Source: Burkholderiales bacterium (GTDB lineage: Bacteria > Pseudomonadota > Gammaproteobacteria > Burkholderiales > WYBJ01). Taken from it: DNA of 64,000 nt. The notes below the pieces were generated by a model, which searched no databases, had not been told where the DNA came from, and saw only the letters and a program-made list of their open reading frames with translations. The translations under genes were made by a program, and so were the position numbers. The stretch lies in assembly GCA_020848435.1 (NCBI GenBank), contig JADLAC010000002.1:124001-188000 (forward strand). Direction: 5' to 3'. Shown in pieces: positions 20,649 through 29,685 of the stretch (position 1 is the stretch's first letter; each line of letters opens with the position of its first letter).

Positions 20649-21392
20649 TCAGAGCGCCTGAGCGAGAAACGCCTTCAGCCGCTCGTGCATCGGCTGGGCG
20701 AAGAACTGCGCGGGCGGCGCGTGCTCGATGATCGAGCCGGCATTCATGAAATGGACGTGGTCGGCGGCTTCACGCGCGAAGCGCAGCTCGTGCGTGACGA
20801 CGAGACATGTCATGCCTTCGGCCGCGACGTCGCGAACGATCCGCAGCACTTCCCGCACGGCTTCGGGATCGAGCGCGGCCGTGATCTCGTCCAGCAGCAT
20901 CACTTTCGGTCGCATCGCGAGCGCGCGGGCGATCGCGACGCGCTGCTGCTGTCCGCCGGACAATTCGCCGGGATACGCGGCCGCCTTGTCTTGCAGCCAG
21001 ACCTTGGCGAGCAGGGCGCGCGCTCGCCGCTCGACGTCCTGCGGGTCCTCACCCAGCACGTGCACCGGCGCCAGCATGACGTTCTCCAACGCCGTCTTGT
21101 GCGGGAACAAGTTGTACTGTTGAAAAACGATCGCAACATCCTTGCGCAACGCGATCTTGTCGCGGTTGCTCGCCAGCGCGTGCACCTGGTGCCCGGCGGC
21201 TTCGATGCTGCCTCGGTCGACGGTCACCAGAGCGTTGATACAGCGCAGCAGCGTGGATTTCCCCGAGCCCGAGGGGCCCACGAGGCAGACCACTTCGCCC
21301 TTGTACACGTCAAGCGACACGTCTTCGAGCACGCCGGCGCCGCCCAGCGATTTGCTCACGTTGCGCACGCGAACGATGGGCTCGACCGGCAT
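20649..21392 (-). CDS. ABC transporter ATP-binding protein, polar amino acid type, without partner genes
   Basis: 247-residue ATPase of the GlnQ/HisP subfamily. Walker A is GPSGSGKST, the Q-loop region FQQYNLFPHKTALENV, the signature LSGGQQQRVAIARAL, and Walker B LLDEITAALDPE, where the usual DEPTSALD is altered to DEITAALD. The H-loop THE is present, so it looks active. The start is taken at MPVEPIVRVRNVS; a TTG/ATG four codons upstream is possible. No permease or amino acid-binding protein is adjacent: Bug genes and a flavoprotein flank it. It may serve a distant permease or be left over from a lost transporter. Confidence 0.88.
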   Translation of the reverse strand: MPVEPIVRVRNVSKSLGGAGVLEDVSLDVYKGEVVCLVGPSGSGKSTLLRCINALVTVDRGSIEAAGHQVHALASNRDKIALRKDVAIVFQQYNLFPHKTALENVMLAPVHVLGEDPQDVERRARALLAKVWLQDKAAAYPGELSGGQQQRVAIARALAMRPKVMLLDEITAALDPEAVREVLRIVRDVAAEGMTCLVVTHELRFAREAADHVHFMNAGSIIEHAPPAQFFAQPMHERLKAFLAQAL

Positions 21393-21545
21393 CGATCGAA
21401 GCATTGGCTGGTCCTCTACGTGGTCGACGGTGTGAGGATCGGGTCCGTTGTTCGTGCCAAGCAGCGCTCGTCAAATTGCGGATCGTAGTGCGAGCCTTGC
21501 GTCCCGATGCGATCCGGCGCAATGGCCGCCTGCGCCGGTGCGCTG

Positions 21546-23546
21546 TCAGATCGCGTTGCCGGCAGCATGACCGTCCGCCGTCGCTGCCAGGATACCGCGC
21601 GCATTGAGGCAATCGCCGACGAGTCGCACGTCGATGCCCGCCGCGCGTAGCGGCACTGCCAGCCCATCAACCGGCGCACGCGGGGTCGAATACGCAAGCA
21701 GCGCCACGTCCTCGATCGCTCCGAGCACGCCCGTGTAGACGTTGCGGTATTCCAGCACGCCATCCTCGAAGCGTTCGGTCCAATGCGGCTCGGTGAACAC
21801 CAAAGTCTCGATCGCGTGTTCGTGGATACGCCGAACGATCCCTTGGCGCGTGACCAGCGCCGTATCCTGAGCGAACGATTCTCGTGGGGTCATGAGGATG
21901 ACACGGGAAAAAAGCCGCCTCATGAGCTCGGCCGAAGCGTAGGTCGCCTCGGTATGGTCCATGTCGAAAATGACCGCGGCGCCGCGGTTGGGCGCGGCAT
22001 GGCGCAGCAGTGTGTGCATCGCGCTGCGCAGGTCCGGCACCAGGCCCGCGGCGCGAATCTCGGCGGGAAGCCAGCTCGGCGCAATCATTTCGGAACCGCT
22101 GGCAAGCACGACCACGTCGGGCTTTGCGGCCGTCACGTCGCCTGCGCTCGCCGTGTGACCGAGCTCGAAGCGTGCTCCGGCTCTTAGGGCTGCGGCATGC
22201 TGATAGTCGTAGATGCTGCTCAAGGCTTCGCCGCCCGGCAAGGATGCGTGCAGGCGCGTCTTGCCGCCCACTTCGCGCGAGGCGCTGAACACGATCACGT
22301 CGTGCCCGCGCGCTGCCGCCACCCAGGCCGCCTCCAATCCGGCGATGCCCGCGCCGATCACGGCCACCCGCCGCCGGCTTGGAGCACGCGCCGGTCGCCA
22401 GTCGACTTCATCCGGCGCGCCGACGCGCGGATTGTTGTCGCATGCAATCGGCTTGTGCTGGGTCACGATCGTGTCCCAGCAGGTATTGCAGGAGATGCAA
22501 TAGCGGATATCGTGGGCACGTCCGCGCCGCGCCTTTTCCAGCCAAGCCGGATCGGTGACCAGCGGACGCCCGAGCGCAACCAGCTCCGCGTCGCCGCGCT
22601 CGATGATCGCATCGGCTTCGGCGGGATCGGTGATGCGCCCCAAGGCAACCACCGGGACGCCGTAGGTGGCGCCGCGCAATTGGCGTATGAGTGGCAGGTA
22701 GGGCGCGCGCGGGCCGTGGCCGTCGGGCACGTGCAGCTCGAGCGAGCGCGCATGGCTGCCTTGGGCGAAACAGACGTAGTCGACTTCGCGCGATCGCGTC
22801 AATTGCATGGCGATGCGCTCGGCTTCCGCCGGACCGACGCCGCCCGCCACGCCGTCGTTTCCCGGCAGCTTGAGGCCGATGATGAACTGCCGGCCGCAAC
22901 CCGCCCGCAGGGCTGTGACCAACTCCGCAACGAGGCGCGTGCGCCCGGCGAGATCGCCGCCGTAGTGATCGTCGCGATGGTTCGACCACGGCGAGAGAAA
23001 CTGATGGAACAGGTGGCCGTGGCCGGCGGAGATTTCCACCCCGCTGAAGCCGCTGCGCTGCACGCGCTGCGCCGCGGCGACGAAATCGTCCAGCAGGCGG
23101 CGAATCTCGTCGATCGAAAGGACGTGCGGCACGGTCCAGCTTATGTCGTCCGGCAGCGCGCAGGCGCCGATGGCATCGGGATTGCGCCCCGGGACGTGGC
23201 GTCCCCGGCCGGGATCCTGAAGCTGCGCGAGCAGGCGGCAATCCTGCGACTCGACCGCGTCCGCCCAGCGTCGCAAGCCCTCGGCGTTATCGTCGTTCCA
23301 TACGCGCACCCGCGCCGGGGCGTTCTGGTGCGGCGCCACGCCCAGGGGCTCGGTGACGATGAGCGCGGCGCCGCCGCGAGCGCGGTTGGCGTGATACTGG
23401 ATGAGCCGCTCGGTCACGCGGTTGTTCTGCCCCATCAGCGTGGTCATGGAGGCATGCACGAGGCGATTGCGCAGGCGCTTGCCGGCGAGCTCGAAGGGCG
23501 CGAGCAGGCATGGATATAGCGAATCGAGATGCATGGTTTCGTTCAT
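21546..23546 (-). CDS. NADH:flavin oxidoreductase / 2,4-dienoyl-CoA reductase-type flavoprotein
   Basis: 666-residue three-part enzyme. The N-terminal FMN-binding TIM barrel (about 1-340) has the catalytic-site strip SAGHGHLFHQFLSPWSNHR (about 173-191). A [4Fe-4S] cluster site follows, with Cys 350, 353, 356 and 369. The FAD/NAD-binding half starts at VAVIGAGIAGLEAAW (about 394-408). This architecture is that of FadH and trimethylamine dehydrogenase. Its substrate here is unknown; an enoate or dienoyl-CoA from the same catabolic region is a guess. It lies 65 bases downstream of a Bug gene. Confidence 0.9.
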   Translation of the reverse strand: MNETMHLDSLYPCLLAPFELAGKRLRNRLVHASMTTLMGQNNRVTERLIQYHANRARGGAALIVTEPLGVAPHQNAPARVRVWNDDNAEGLRRWADAVESQDCRLLAQLQDPGRGRHVPGRNPDAIGACALPDDISWTVPHVLSIDEIRRLLDDFVAAAQRVQRSGFSGVEISAGHGHLFHQFLSPWSNHRDDHYGGDLAGRTRLVAELVTALRAGCGRQFIIGLKLPGNDGVAGGVGPAEAERIAMQLTRSREVDYVCFAQGSHARSLELHVPDGHGPRAPYLPLIRQLRGATYGVPVVALGRITDPAEADAIIERGDAELVALGRPLVTDPAWLEKARRGRAHDIRYCISCNTCWDTIVTQHKPIACDNNPRVGAPDEVDWRPARAPSRRRVAVIGAGIAGLEAAWVAAARGHDVIVFSASREVGGKTRLHASLPGGEALSSIYDYQHAAALRAGARFELGHTASAGDVTAAKPDVVVLASGSEMIAPSWLPAEIRAAGLVPDLRSAMHTLLRHAAPNRGAAVIFDMDHTEATYASAELMRRLFSRVILMTPRESFAQDTALVTRQGIVRRIHEHAIETLVFTEPHWTERFEDGVLEYRNVYTGVLGAIEDVALLAYSTPRAPVDGLAVPLRAAGIDVRLVGDCLNARGILAATADGHAAGNAI

Positions 23547-23610
23547 GGGCGCTCGGCCGTCGGGCCGGCGGCGATCGCCGATGCGCAGTCGGCCGCGGCG
23601 ATATGGGCCA

Positions 23611-24618
23611 TCATTCGACCCGGGCTCCGGATGCTTTCACGATCGGCGCCCAGCGCTTGGTCTCGGCCGCGAAGAACGCGGCGAATTGCTCGGGCGAGCC
23701 GCCGATCGGTTGCGCGCTCATCGACTTCAATCGTTGCTGCATGTCGGGCGAGGAGAGCGAGGCGACGAGCTCGCGGTTGAGCTGGTTGACGATCTCCTTT
23801 GGCATGGCCGCGGGCCCCATCACGCCCCACCATACCGAGACCACGAAATCCTTGAATCCGGATTCGACGAACGTGGGCACGTTGGGCAGCGAAGGCGAGC
23901 GCGCGCTGCCCGCGACCGCCAGCGCTTTCACTTTGCCGCTCTGGATGTGGGGCAAGGCGAACACTTGGTTGACGAACATGAGCGCGATCTGTCCGCTGAT
24001 CACGTCGATGATCACCTGGGCACCGCCCTTGTAGGACACGTGCAGCATGTCGATGCCGGCGAACGACTTGAACATCTCTCCCGCCAAGTGCTCCGTCGTA
24101 CCGCTCCCGCCCGAGCCGTAGGTGAGCGCGCCTGGCTTGGCCTTCGCCAGGGCGACGAGCTGTTTGACGCTCTGCACGGGCAGCGAGGGATTGGCGAGCA
24201 ACACGGCGGGAACGGATGCGATCAACGCCACCGCGGCCAGGTCACGCATGGGCTCGTACGGCATCTTCGCGTAGAGGCTCGGATTGATCGTGTTGGCGGG
24301 CGAGGCCATCAGCAACGTGTAGCCATCGGGCGGGGATTTCGCGACGATCTCGGAGCCGACGTTGCCGCCGGCGCCGGTGCGATTGTCGACGATGATTTGC
24401 TGGCCCATGCGCTTGGTGAGCTCCTGCGCGGTCGTTCGGGCGATGATGTCGACGCCGCCGCCGGGCGCGTACGGGACGATGAGCCGGATAGGCTTGGAGG
24501 GATAGGCCTGGGCGGGCGTTTCGCCGGCATACATCGAGCACCAGGCGAGGAGCCCTGCGGCGCAGGACACGAGCGCGATACGTCGCCGATCGAGCACGGC
24601 TGTGCTGTTCGTCTTCAA
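23611..24618 (-). CDS. Bug/TctC family periplasmic binding protein (3), TTG start
   Basis: 335 residues from a TTG at 24618. That start is preferred because GAGGAGGGGAC stands directly before it and it opens a good signal peptide (KTNSTAVLDRRR, hydrophobic core, TPAQA). The longer frame upstream has no family similarity. Loop motifs are PGGGVD and NRTGAGG. It also has HVSYKGGA and FKDFVVSVWW. First gene of the minus-strand run that ends with the SDR at 17014, and divergent from the next Bug gene across 230 bases. Confidence 0.9.
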   Translation of the reverse strand: MKTNSTAVLDRRRIALVSCAAGLLAWCSMYAGETPAQAYPSKPIRLIVPYAPGGGVDIIARTTAQELTKRMGQQIIVDNRTGAGGNVGSEIVAKSPPDGYTLLMASPANTINPSLYAKMPYEPMRDLAAVALIASVPAVLLANPSLPVQSVKQLVALAKAKPGALTYGSGGSGTTEHLAGEMFKSFAGIDMLHVSYKGGAQVIIDVISGQIALMFVNQVFALPHIQSGKVKALAVAGSARSPSLPNVPTFVESGFKDFVVSVWWGVMGPAAMPKEIVNQLNRELVASLSSPDMQQRLKSMSAQPIGGSPEQFAAFFAAETKRWAPIVKASGARVE

Positions 24619-24848
24619 GTCCCCTCCTCGAGTCCGTCGTGTCATCCGTGGGTGGATCATAGCGCGATCCGCGCGCGCTGCAACGTAAGCGTAACCGCGA
24701 GCGCCGCGCTTGCGCTTCGCGAACCGCTGCGGCTGTTTGCTGCGCAGGGTTGCATTTGTGTACCGTGCGGCTTGGGTGTAGCCTCGCCGTTCGTTTGCCG
24801 TCCGGCCTTCGCAATGTCGCGGGATTCTCGCCATCGATGGAGGAGCAG

Positions 24849-25832
24849 ATGGGCTATGTGCGTGTCATGCAACTCGCATCCATGCTTGCCGCAGCGATGT
24901 CTTCCGGAGCTGCGCAGGGCGCCGCTCCTGCAGAGGCGAATTATCCCACCCGCCCGGTGCGCCTGATCGTCCCCTTCACCCCGGGCGGTACCAACGACAT
25001 CCTGGCGCGCATGATCGCCAACCACTTGAGCGACCGGCTGGGCAAGACCGTGATCGTCGACAATCGCCCCGGCGCCGACGGCGTCATCGGCACCGACATC
25101 GTCGCCAAGGGGAACCCGGACGGCTATACCTTGATCATCCTTTCGGCCGCGTACGCGATGAATCCCGCGGTGCGCAAGCTGCCCTACGATCCTAACAAGG
25201 CGGTGGACTTCGTCATGAAGCTCGGCGCCGGCCCCACGGTGCTGAGCGTGGGTCCCGCGCTGCAGGTGGATTCCGTGAAGAGCCTGTTCGCGGTCGCGAA
25301 GAGCAAGCCGGGTCAGGTGATCTTCGGCACCTCGGGCGGGTTCCAGTATTTCGCGACCGCGCTGCTGCGCACGCTTTCGGGCCACGACTTCAATATCGTA
25401 CTGTACAAGGGCACGTTTCCCGCGCTGATCGACGTGATCGGCGGCCAGACGCACGCCAGCATCGCGCCGGTGGTGCCTTCGCTGCCGCACTTGAAGTCGG
25501 GCAAGCTGAGGGCCTTGGCCATGGGGACGTTGAAGCGCAGCAGCATGCTGCCCGAGGTGGCGACCCTCGATGAGCTCGGCGTCAGCGGTTACGATGCGTC
25601 CAACTGGTACACCATCGCGACTTCTCCCGGCACGCCCCAGGCGATCGTGTCGAAGCTCTACAGCGAGATCGGTGCCTACATGCGCTCGCCGGAGACGGTG
25701 AGGGTGTTCACCGGCATGGGCGGCGAAGTCGACATCAAGGGGCCGGAGGAAATGCGCACGTTCATTGCCGCGGAGATCGCCAAGTGGACCAAGGTCGCGA
25801 TCGACGCGAAGATGCCGCGCGAGGTGAACTGA
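24849..25832 (+). CDS. Bug/TctC family periplasmic binding protein (4), divergent sequence
   Basis: 327 residues from the ATG at 24849, which follows GGAGGAGC. Signal peptide to about GAAPAEA. Loops TPGGTND and NRPGADG are normal, but the usual VPYKG becomes IVLYKGTFP. The middle (SGGFQYFATALLRTL) and C-terminal half (SNWYTIATSPGTP) are also atypical. It therefore probably binds a different ligand from its neighbours. A lone plus-strand gene, convergent with the next Bug gene with only 11 bases between stops. Confidence 0.88.
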   Translation: MGYVRVMQLASMLAAAMSSGAAQGAAPAEANYPTRPVRLIVPFTPGGTNDILARMIANHLSDRLGKTVIVDNRPGADGVIGTDIVAKGNPDGYTLIILSAAYAMNPAVRKLPYDPNKAVDFVMKLGAGPTVLSVGPALQVDSVKSLFAVAKSKPGQVIFGTSGGFQYFATALLRTLSGHDFNIVLYKGTFPALIDVIGGQTHASIAPVVPSLPHLKSGKLRALAMGTLKRSSMLPEVATLDELGVSGYDASNWYTIATSPGTPQAIVSKLYSEIGAYMRSPETVRVFTGMGGEVDIKGPEEMRTFIAAEIAKWTKVAIDAKMPREVN

Positions 25833-25843
25833 AATCCCCGTTG

Positions 25844-26848
25844 CTACTCCGACTTCACGCCGGCAGTCTTGATCACCTGGCCCCAGCGCTCGAGCTCCGT
25901 CTTCAAGAAGGCGGCGAATTGATCCGGCTCGCTGCTCAACGGTTCGAAGCCGAGCTTGTCCAGTTGCGAGCGATAGTCGGCTGAAGCCCCGAGCTTCGCG
26001 ACCTCGGTGTGAAGGCGCGTCACGATGTCGGGCGGCGTGCCCTTGGGAGCGAGCAGCCCGAACCACATGCCGACATCCAGTCCCGACAAGCCTGACTCCG
26101 CGAAGGTCGGTACATCGGGCATGAGCGGCGAGCGCTTCGGTCCGGTCAGTGCCAGCGCGCGCATGCGTCCGGCATTGACCGATTGCAGCACCGATGCGAT
26201 GCCGGAGAATATGAGCTGCGATTCGCCCGCCATCACCGCCAGCGCGGCCGGCCCGCCGCCCTTGTAAGGAATGTGCGCGATATCGATCCCGGCGTGGGCC
26301 TTGAACAGCTCGGCGACGAGGGACAGGTTGGTGCCGGTGCCGCCGGAAGCGTACTTGATCTCACCAGGCCGCTTGCGGGCGAGCGCGACAAGCTCTTTCA
26401 CCGAACGCGCCGGCAGCGACGGATGAAGCACGAGGACATAGTAGCCGAACGACAGCGGGCTCACCGCGCTGAAATCGCCCAGCGGGTCGTACGGGACTTT
26501 CACGATTTGCGGGTTGAGGACCAGCTCCGTCACCCCGCCGATGAGCATCGTATACCCGTTCGGAGCTGCCTTCGCCGCCATCGCCGCGCCGATCGCGCCG
26601 CTCGCGCCGGCGCGGTTGTCGACGACGAGCTGCTGGCCGAGCTGTTCGGACAGTTTCTGACTCGCCACCCGCGCGGTGAGATCGGCCGCGCCGCCGGGGG
26701 CCCAGGCTACGATGGTGCGGATCGGCCGGTTGGGGTAGGCCGGCTGCGCGGCGGCCGAGCTTGCCGCGCAACAAGCAAGTACCGCTACCCAGAGGCGAAG
26801 CGAGCGCTGATGGCCGCGCGAACCCGCGGGCCGTGCCGTGTTGGCCAT
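25844..26848 (-). CDS. Bug/TctC family periplasmic binding protein (5)
   Basis: 334 residues from the ATG at 26848 (GGAGGAGATC before it). The signal peptide has a long basic n-region (residues 1-18) and ends near SSAAAQ. Loop motifs are WAPGGAAD and NRAGASG; HIPYKGGG and ESGLSGLDVGMWFG follow. Divergent from the MmgE/PrpD gene, with a 323-base gap between them. Confidence 0.9.
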   Translation of the reverse strand: MANTARPAGSRGHQRSLRLWVAVLACCAASSAAAQPAYPNRPIRTIVAWAPGGAADLTARVASQKLSEQLGQQLVVDNRAGASGAIGAAMAAKAAPNGYTMLIGGVTELVLNPQIVKVPYDPLGDFSAVSPLSFGYYVLVLHPSLPARSVKELVALARKRPGEIKYASGGTGTNLSLVAELFKAHAGIDIAHIPYKGGGPAALAVMAGESQLIFSGIASVLQSVNAGRMRALALTGPKRSPLMPDVPTFAESGLSGLDVGMWFGLLAPKGTPPDIVTRLHTEVAKLGASADYRSQLDKLGFEPLSSEPDQFAAFLKTELERWGQVIKTAGVKSE

Positions 26849-27171
26849 GATCTCCTCCGACGATCCCGGTGGCGCCGCCCGGCCGGCAGTGGAAGCCCCC
26901 ATTGCGAAGCCGGCGAGCTGCCGCGGCGGGTGATGCAACGAGTGTAGCGGAATCGCTGGTCGGCTCGCGCGGCCCGCGCGGGTTGTGCGGCCCGGACGTG
27001 CGCTCGATAATGCGCCCACGGACGCTGCCCAACCGAGGGAGGCTCGTGATCATGGCAGCGGAGCTCGCATACACGACAGGACAGACCATCCTGCTCGACG
27101 GCGGCCTCGGGCTATAGAGCATCATCCGCGCCGATCGCGCGCCGCAACACTTGCCTCAACGGAGATTGACC
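26849..27171. other. 323-base divergent intergenic region
   Basis: Lies between the start of the Bug gene (minus) and the MmgE/PrpD gene (plus). It must hold both promoters, but no convincing -35/-10 pair was recognised. The plus-strand half contains the SDR C-terminal remnant at 27052-27117. The rest appears featureless, GC-rich sequence. Confidence 0.6.
27052..27117 (+). pseudogene. SDR dehydrogenase C-terminal remnant
   Basis: A 21-codon stretch ending in TAG reads AYTTGQTILLDGGLGL at its end. That is the hallmark C-terminus of classical SDR enzymes (YxTGQxxxVDGG). No SDR sequence precedes it in this or the other plus frames, so the rest of the gene has been lost. It stands 54 bases before the PrpD gene, suggesting an SDR gene once lay upstream in the same operon. 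Confidence 0.5.
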
Positions 27172-28575
27172 GTGCCAAAGCAACGAACCGATTCCATTTC
27201 CCGCGTGCTGGCCTCGTTCGCTTCGAGCCTGGAATACGACGACCTGCCGCTCGAATTGCGCGAGAGCCTCAAGGATCACGTGCTGGACGTCATCGGCGGG
27301 GCGATCGCGGCCACGCGCTTCGATTTCGCCGCGCGTGCCATGGAAGGCATCGCGCTGCTCGCCGGCAGCGCCGAGTGCAGCGTAATCGGCATGGCGCAGC
27401 GCTTGCCGCTCAAGGACGCCGCCTTGATCAACGGCGTGCTGGCGCACGGTCTGGACTACGACGATACGCATCCGGCCGGCCCGGTTCATCCGAGCTCGAG
27501 TGTATTCCCCTGCGTGCTCGGCATCGGCGAGCGCAACGATTGCAGCGGAGCGGACCTGCTGCTCGCGTATGCGCTGGGCATCGAGATCGCGACGCGGCTC
27601 GGGCTGGCCGCGAACGGAAGCATGCACAAGACAGGCTTCCATACCACCGGCGTGCTGGGCCATGGCGCATGCGCGCTGGCCGCCGGCAAGCTTCTGGGGC
27701 TCGACGCGGATCGGCTCGTGATGGCCCAGGGTCTCGCCGGCAGCACCGCCGCGGCCATCGCGGAGCACCGCGCCGACGGCGCATGGAACAAGCGCATGCA
27801 CCCCGGCTGGGCCGCGGTGGGCGGCATGACCGCGGCGAGTCTGGCTGCCGGAGGGTTCATCGGCACGCAGCTCGTGTACGAGGGCGTCGACGGTCTGTTC
27901 CGCACCCACGCGGGCGCGCACCGCGATGACGTGAATCTGTCCGCCCTGGTCGCGGACCTCGGCTCACGCTGGGTCGCCGCCGAGGTCGCGATCAAGCCCT
28001 ACCCGGTATGCCACATCTTGCATGCCAGCATCGATTCGGCGATCGCGCTTAGGAACCGGCATGCGCTTGCGCCCGAGCATATCGCCGGCGTCGAGGTGCG
28101 GCTGCACCCCGACACCTTTCACTACGTGTGCGAGAACCAGGAATTGCGGCGCAAGCCGCCGACCGACTACGTCGCGAAGTTCAGCGCCTTCTATACCGTC
28201 TCGGCGGCATTGGTGCGGGGAAAGCTCGGCTTCGCGGAGCTCGAGCCCGATGCCCTGAACGATCCCCGGATCCTGGCGCTCGCCGCGAAAACGGTGCATG
28301 TGCCCGACCAGCAATCGGCCTTTCCCGAGTACTTCTCCGGCGGTGTCGCGGTCAGGCTTGCCGATGGACGCACGCTCACCCACCACGAGCGCGTGAACCG
28401 CGGTGCCGGCGCGCGCGCGCTCAGCCGCGACGAAACGTTGCGCAAGTTCCACGACAACGCGGCCTACGGCTTGGCCGGTGAGCATGCCGATCGCATCGTC
28501 GACACGGTATTGAATCTTGAAAAGCACACGGCGCGCGATCTTGCCCAGGCACTGTGCGCCTGGACGCGCCACTGA
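27172..28575 (+). CDS. MmgE/PrpD family protein
   Basis: 467-residue protein of the 2-methylcitrate dehydratase/cis-aconitate decarboxylase superfamily. The strip LINGVLAHGLDYDDTHP (about 85-101) holds the Asp-Asp of the active site, and FHTTGVLGHGACALAAG (about 160-176) and KPYPVCHILHASID (about 273-286) are further family blocks. The GTG at 27172 follows GGAGA; a TTG at 27151 is the alternative. Such genes often sit beside Bug genes and act on hydroxy-polycarboxylates; the exact substrate cannot be read. It ends close to a convergent Bug gene. Confidence 0.88.
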   Translation: MPKQRTDSISRVLASFASSLEYDDLPLELRESLKDHVLDVIGGAIAATRFDFAARAMEGIALLAGSAECSVIGMAQRLPLKDAALINGVLAHGLDYDDTHPAGPVHPSSSVFPCVLGIGERNDCSGADLLLAYALGIEIATRLGLAANGSMHKTGFHTTGVLGHGACALAAGKLLGLDADRLVMAQGLAGSTAAAIAEHRADGAWNKRMHPGWAAVGGMTAASLAAGGFIGTQLVYEGVDGLFRTHAGAHRDDVNLSALVADLGSRWVAAEVAIKPYPVCHILHASIDSAIALRNRHALAPEHIAGVEVRLHPDTFHYVCENQELRRKPPTDYVAKFSAFYTVSAALVRGKLGFAELEPDALNDPRILALAAKTVHVPDQQSAFPEYFSGGVAVRLADGRTLTHHERVNRGAGARALSRDETLRKFHDNAAYGLAGEHADRIVDTVLNLEKHTARDLAQALCAWTRH

Positions 28576-28599
28576 CGCTTACGTCCGACAGGCTCCTAG

Positions 28600-28622
28600 A
28601 GGCGCCGCTTGCCTCGGCGCCT
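28600..28622. terminator. Hairpin between convergent PrpD and Bug genes
   Basis: Perfect 8-bp stem AGGCGCCG / CGGCGCCT with a 7-base loop, overlapping the stop codon of the minus-strand Bug gene. Neither side has a run of T, so it is a weak or factor-assisted terminator at best. Confidence 0.35.
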
Positions 28623-29583
28623 ACTGTGCCGCGCCGAGGCCTGCCTCCTTCGCCGCTTTTGCCCACAGCAGCGTCTCGGCGCTCATGCGCCGGCCCATGT
28701 CTTCGGGCGTGCCGCCCACGGTCTCGAGGCCGGAGCTGAACAGCCGTTGCACCGTCTTCTGATCGGTCAAGGCCTTGTTGAACGCGGCCGAGAGCTTGGC
28801 CACGATGTCATCGGCCATGCCGGCGGGCGCGACCGCGCCGAACCACTGCGAGATGTCCATGAACGGGAAACCCAGCTCCGCCAAGGTCGGGACATCGGGC
28901 AGCGCCTTGGCGCGATCCTTCGAGGTTACCGCGAGCAGCGTTACGCGGCCGGCTTTGACGTGGGGAACCAGCGGTGCCGTACCCAGCACCGCGACCGGTA
29001 CCTGGCCGCTGATGAGATCGATGACAGCCGGTCCCCCGCCCTTGTACGGCACGCCGATCATGCGCACCCCCGCGCCCTTGAAGAAGACGCCCGCTGCAAC
29101 GGCTTGGGTGCCGGACGGCGACGACAGCCCATAAGCGATCTCGCCCGGGCGCGCCTTCGCAGCCTTGAGCAGATCGGCGATCGACTTCCATCCCGGCGCC
29201 GGGTGTGCGGCGATGACGATCGGTTGATTGGTGAGTATGGTGATGGGCCGCAGGTCCCTCTGCGCGCGGTATGCGAGCGAGGGATTGAGGACCGGCTGGT
29301 AGAACGATGAATCCGAGCTGACGACGATAGTGTGCCCATCGCGTGGCCCGCGCACCAGGGTCTCGAGGGCGATGCTGCCGGCGCTGCCCGGACGGTTGTC
29401 GATCACGACCGATTGGCCGATCTCCTTGGCCACCAGATCGCCGGTCAGTCGCGCGGACACATCCGCCGTGCCGCCGGGCGCGAAGCCCACCAGGATGCGC
29501 AGCGGCCGTGCGGGCCAGCTTTGGGCCGTTGCCGCCGAAGCACAGACGAATATCATCAGCACGGCATAAAGACAGCGTTGCAT
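28621..29583 (-). CDS. Bug/TctC family periplasmic binding protein (6)
   Basis: 320 residues from the ATG at 29583; GGGAGGG precedes it, and an ATG two codons earlier is possible. Signal peptide MQRCLYAVLMIFVCASAATA. Loop motifs are APGGTAD and NRPGSAG, the latter departing from the usual PGAxG. VPYKGGG and ELGFPFMDISQWFG follow. Second of two tandem minus-strand Bug genes, about 100 bases after the first; both may share a message. Confidence 0.9.
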   Translation of the reverse strand: MQRCLYAVLMIFVCASAATAQSWPARPLRILVGFAPGGTADVSARLTGDLVAKEIGQSVVIDNRPGSAGSIALETLVRGPRDGHTIVVSSDSSFYQPVLNPSLAYRAQRDLRPITILTNQPIVIAAHPAPGWKSIADLLKAAKARPGEIAYGLSSPSGTQAVAAGVFFKGAGVRMIGVPYKGGGPAVIDLISGQVPVAVLGTAPLVPHVKAGRVTLLAVTSKDRAKALPDVPTLAELGFPFMDISQWFGAVAPAGMADDIVAKLSAAFNKALTDQKTVQRLFSSGLETVGGTPEDMGRRMSAETLLWAKAAKEAGLGAAQ

Positions 29584-29685
29584 CGTCATCCCTCCCGGTG
29601 ATTCGTGACCGCGGCGCATTCCTGCAGGGTGATCGCGGCAAGAGACGCCAGGGCAGTGAGCCTTCCCCAGTGGCAGCGGAGCGGC

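Noticed and set aside
21416..21763. 115-codon frame upstream of the ABC ATPase as a permease remnant
   Set aside because: It has no hydrophobic helices and largely overlaps the flavoprotein gene.
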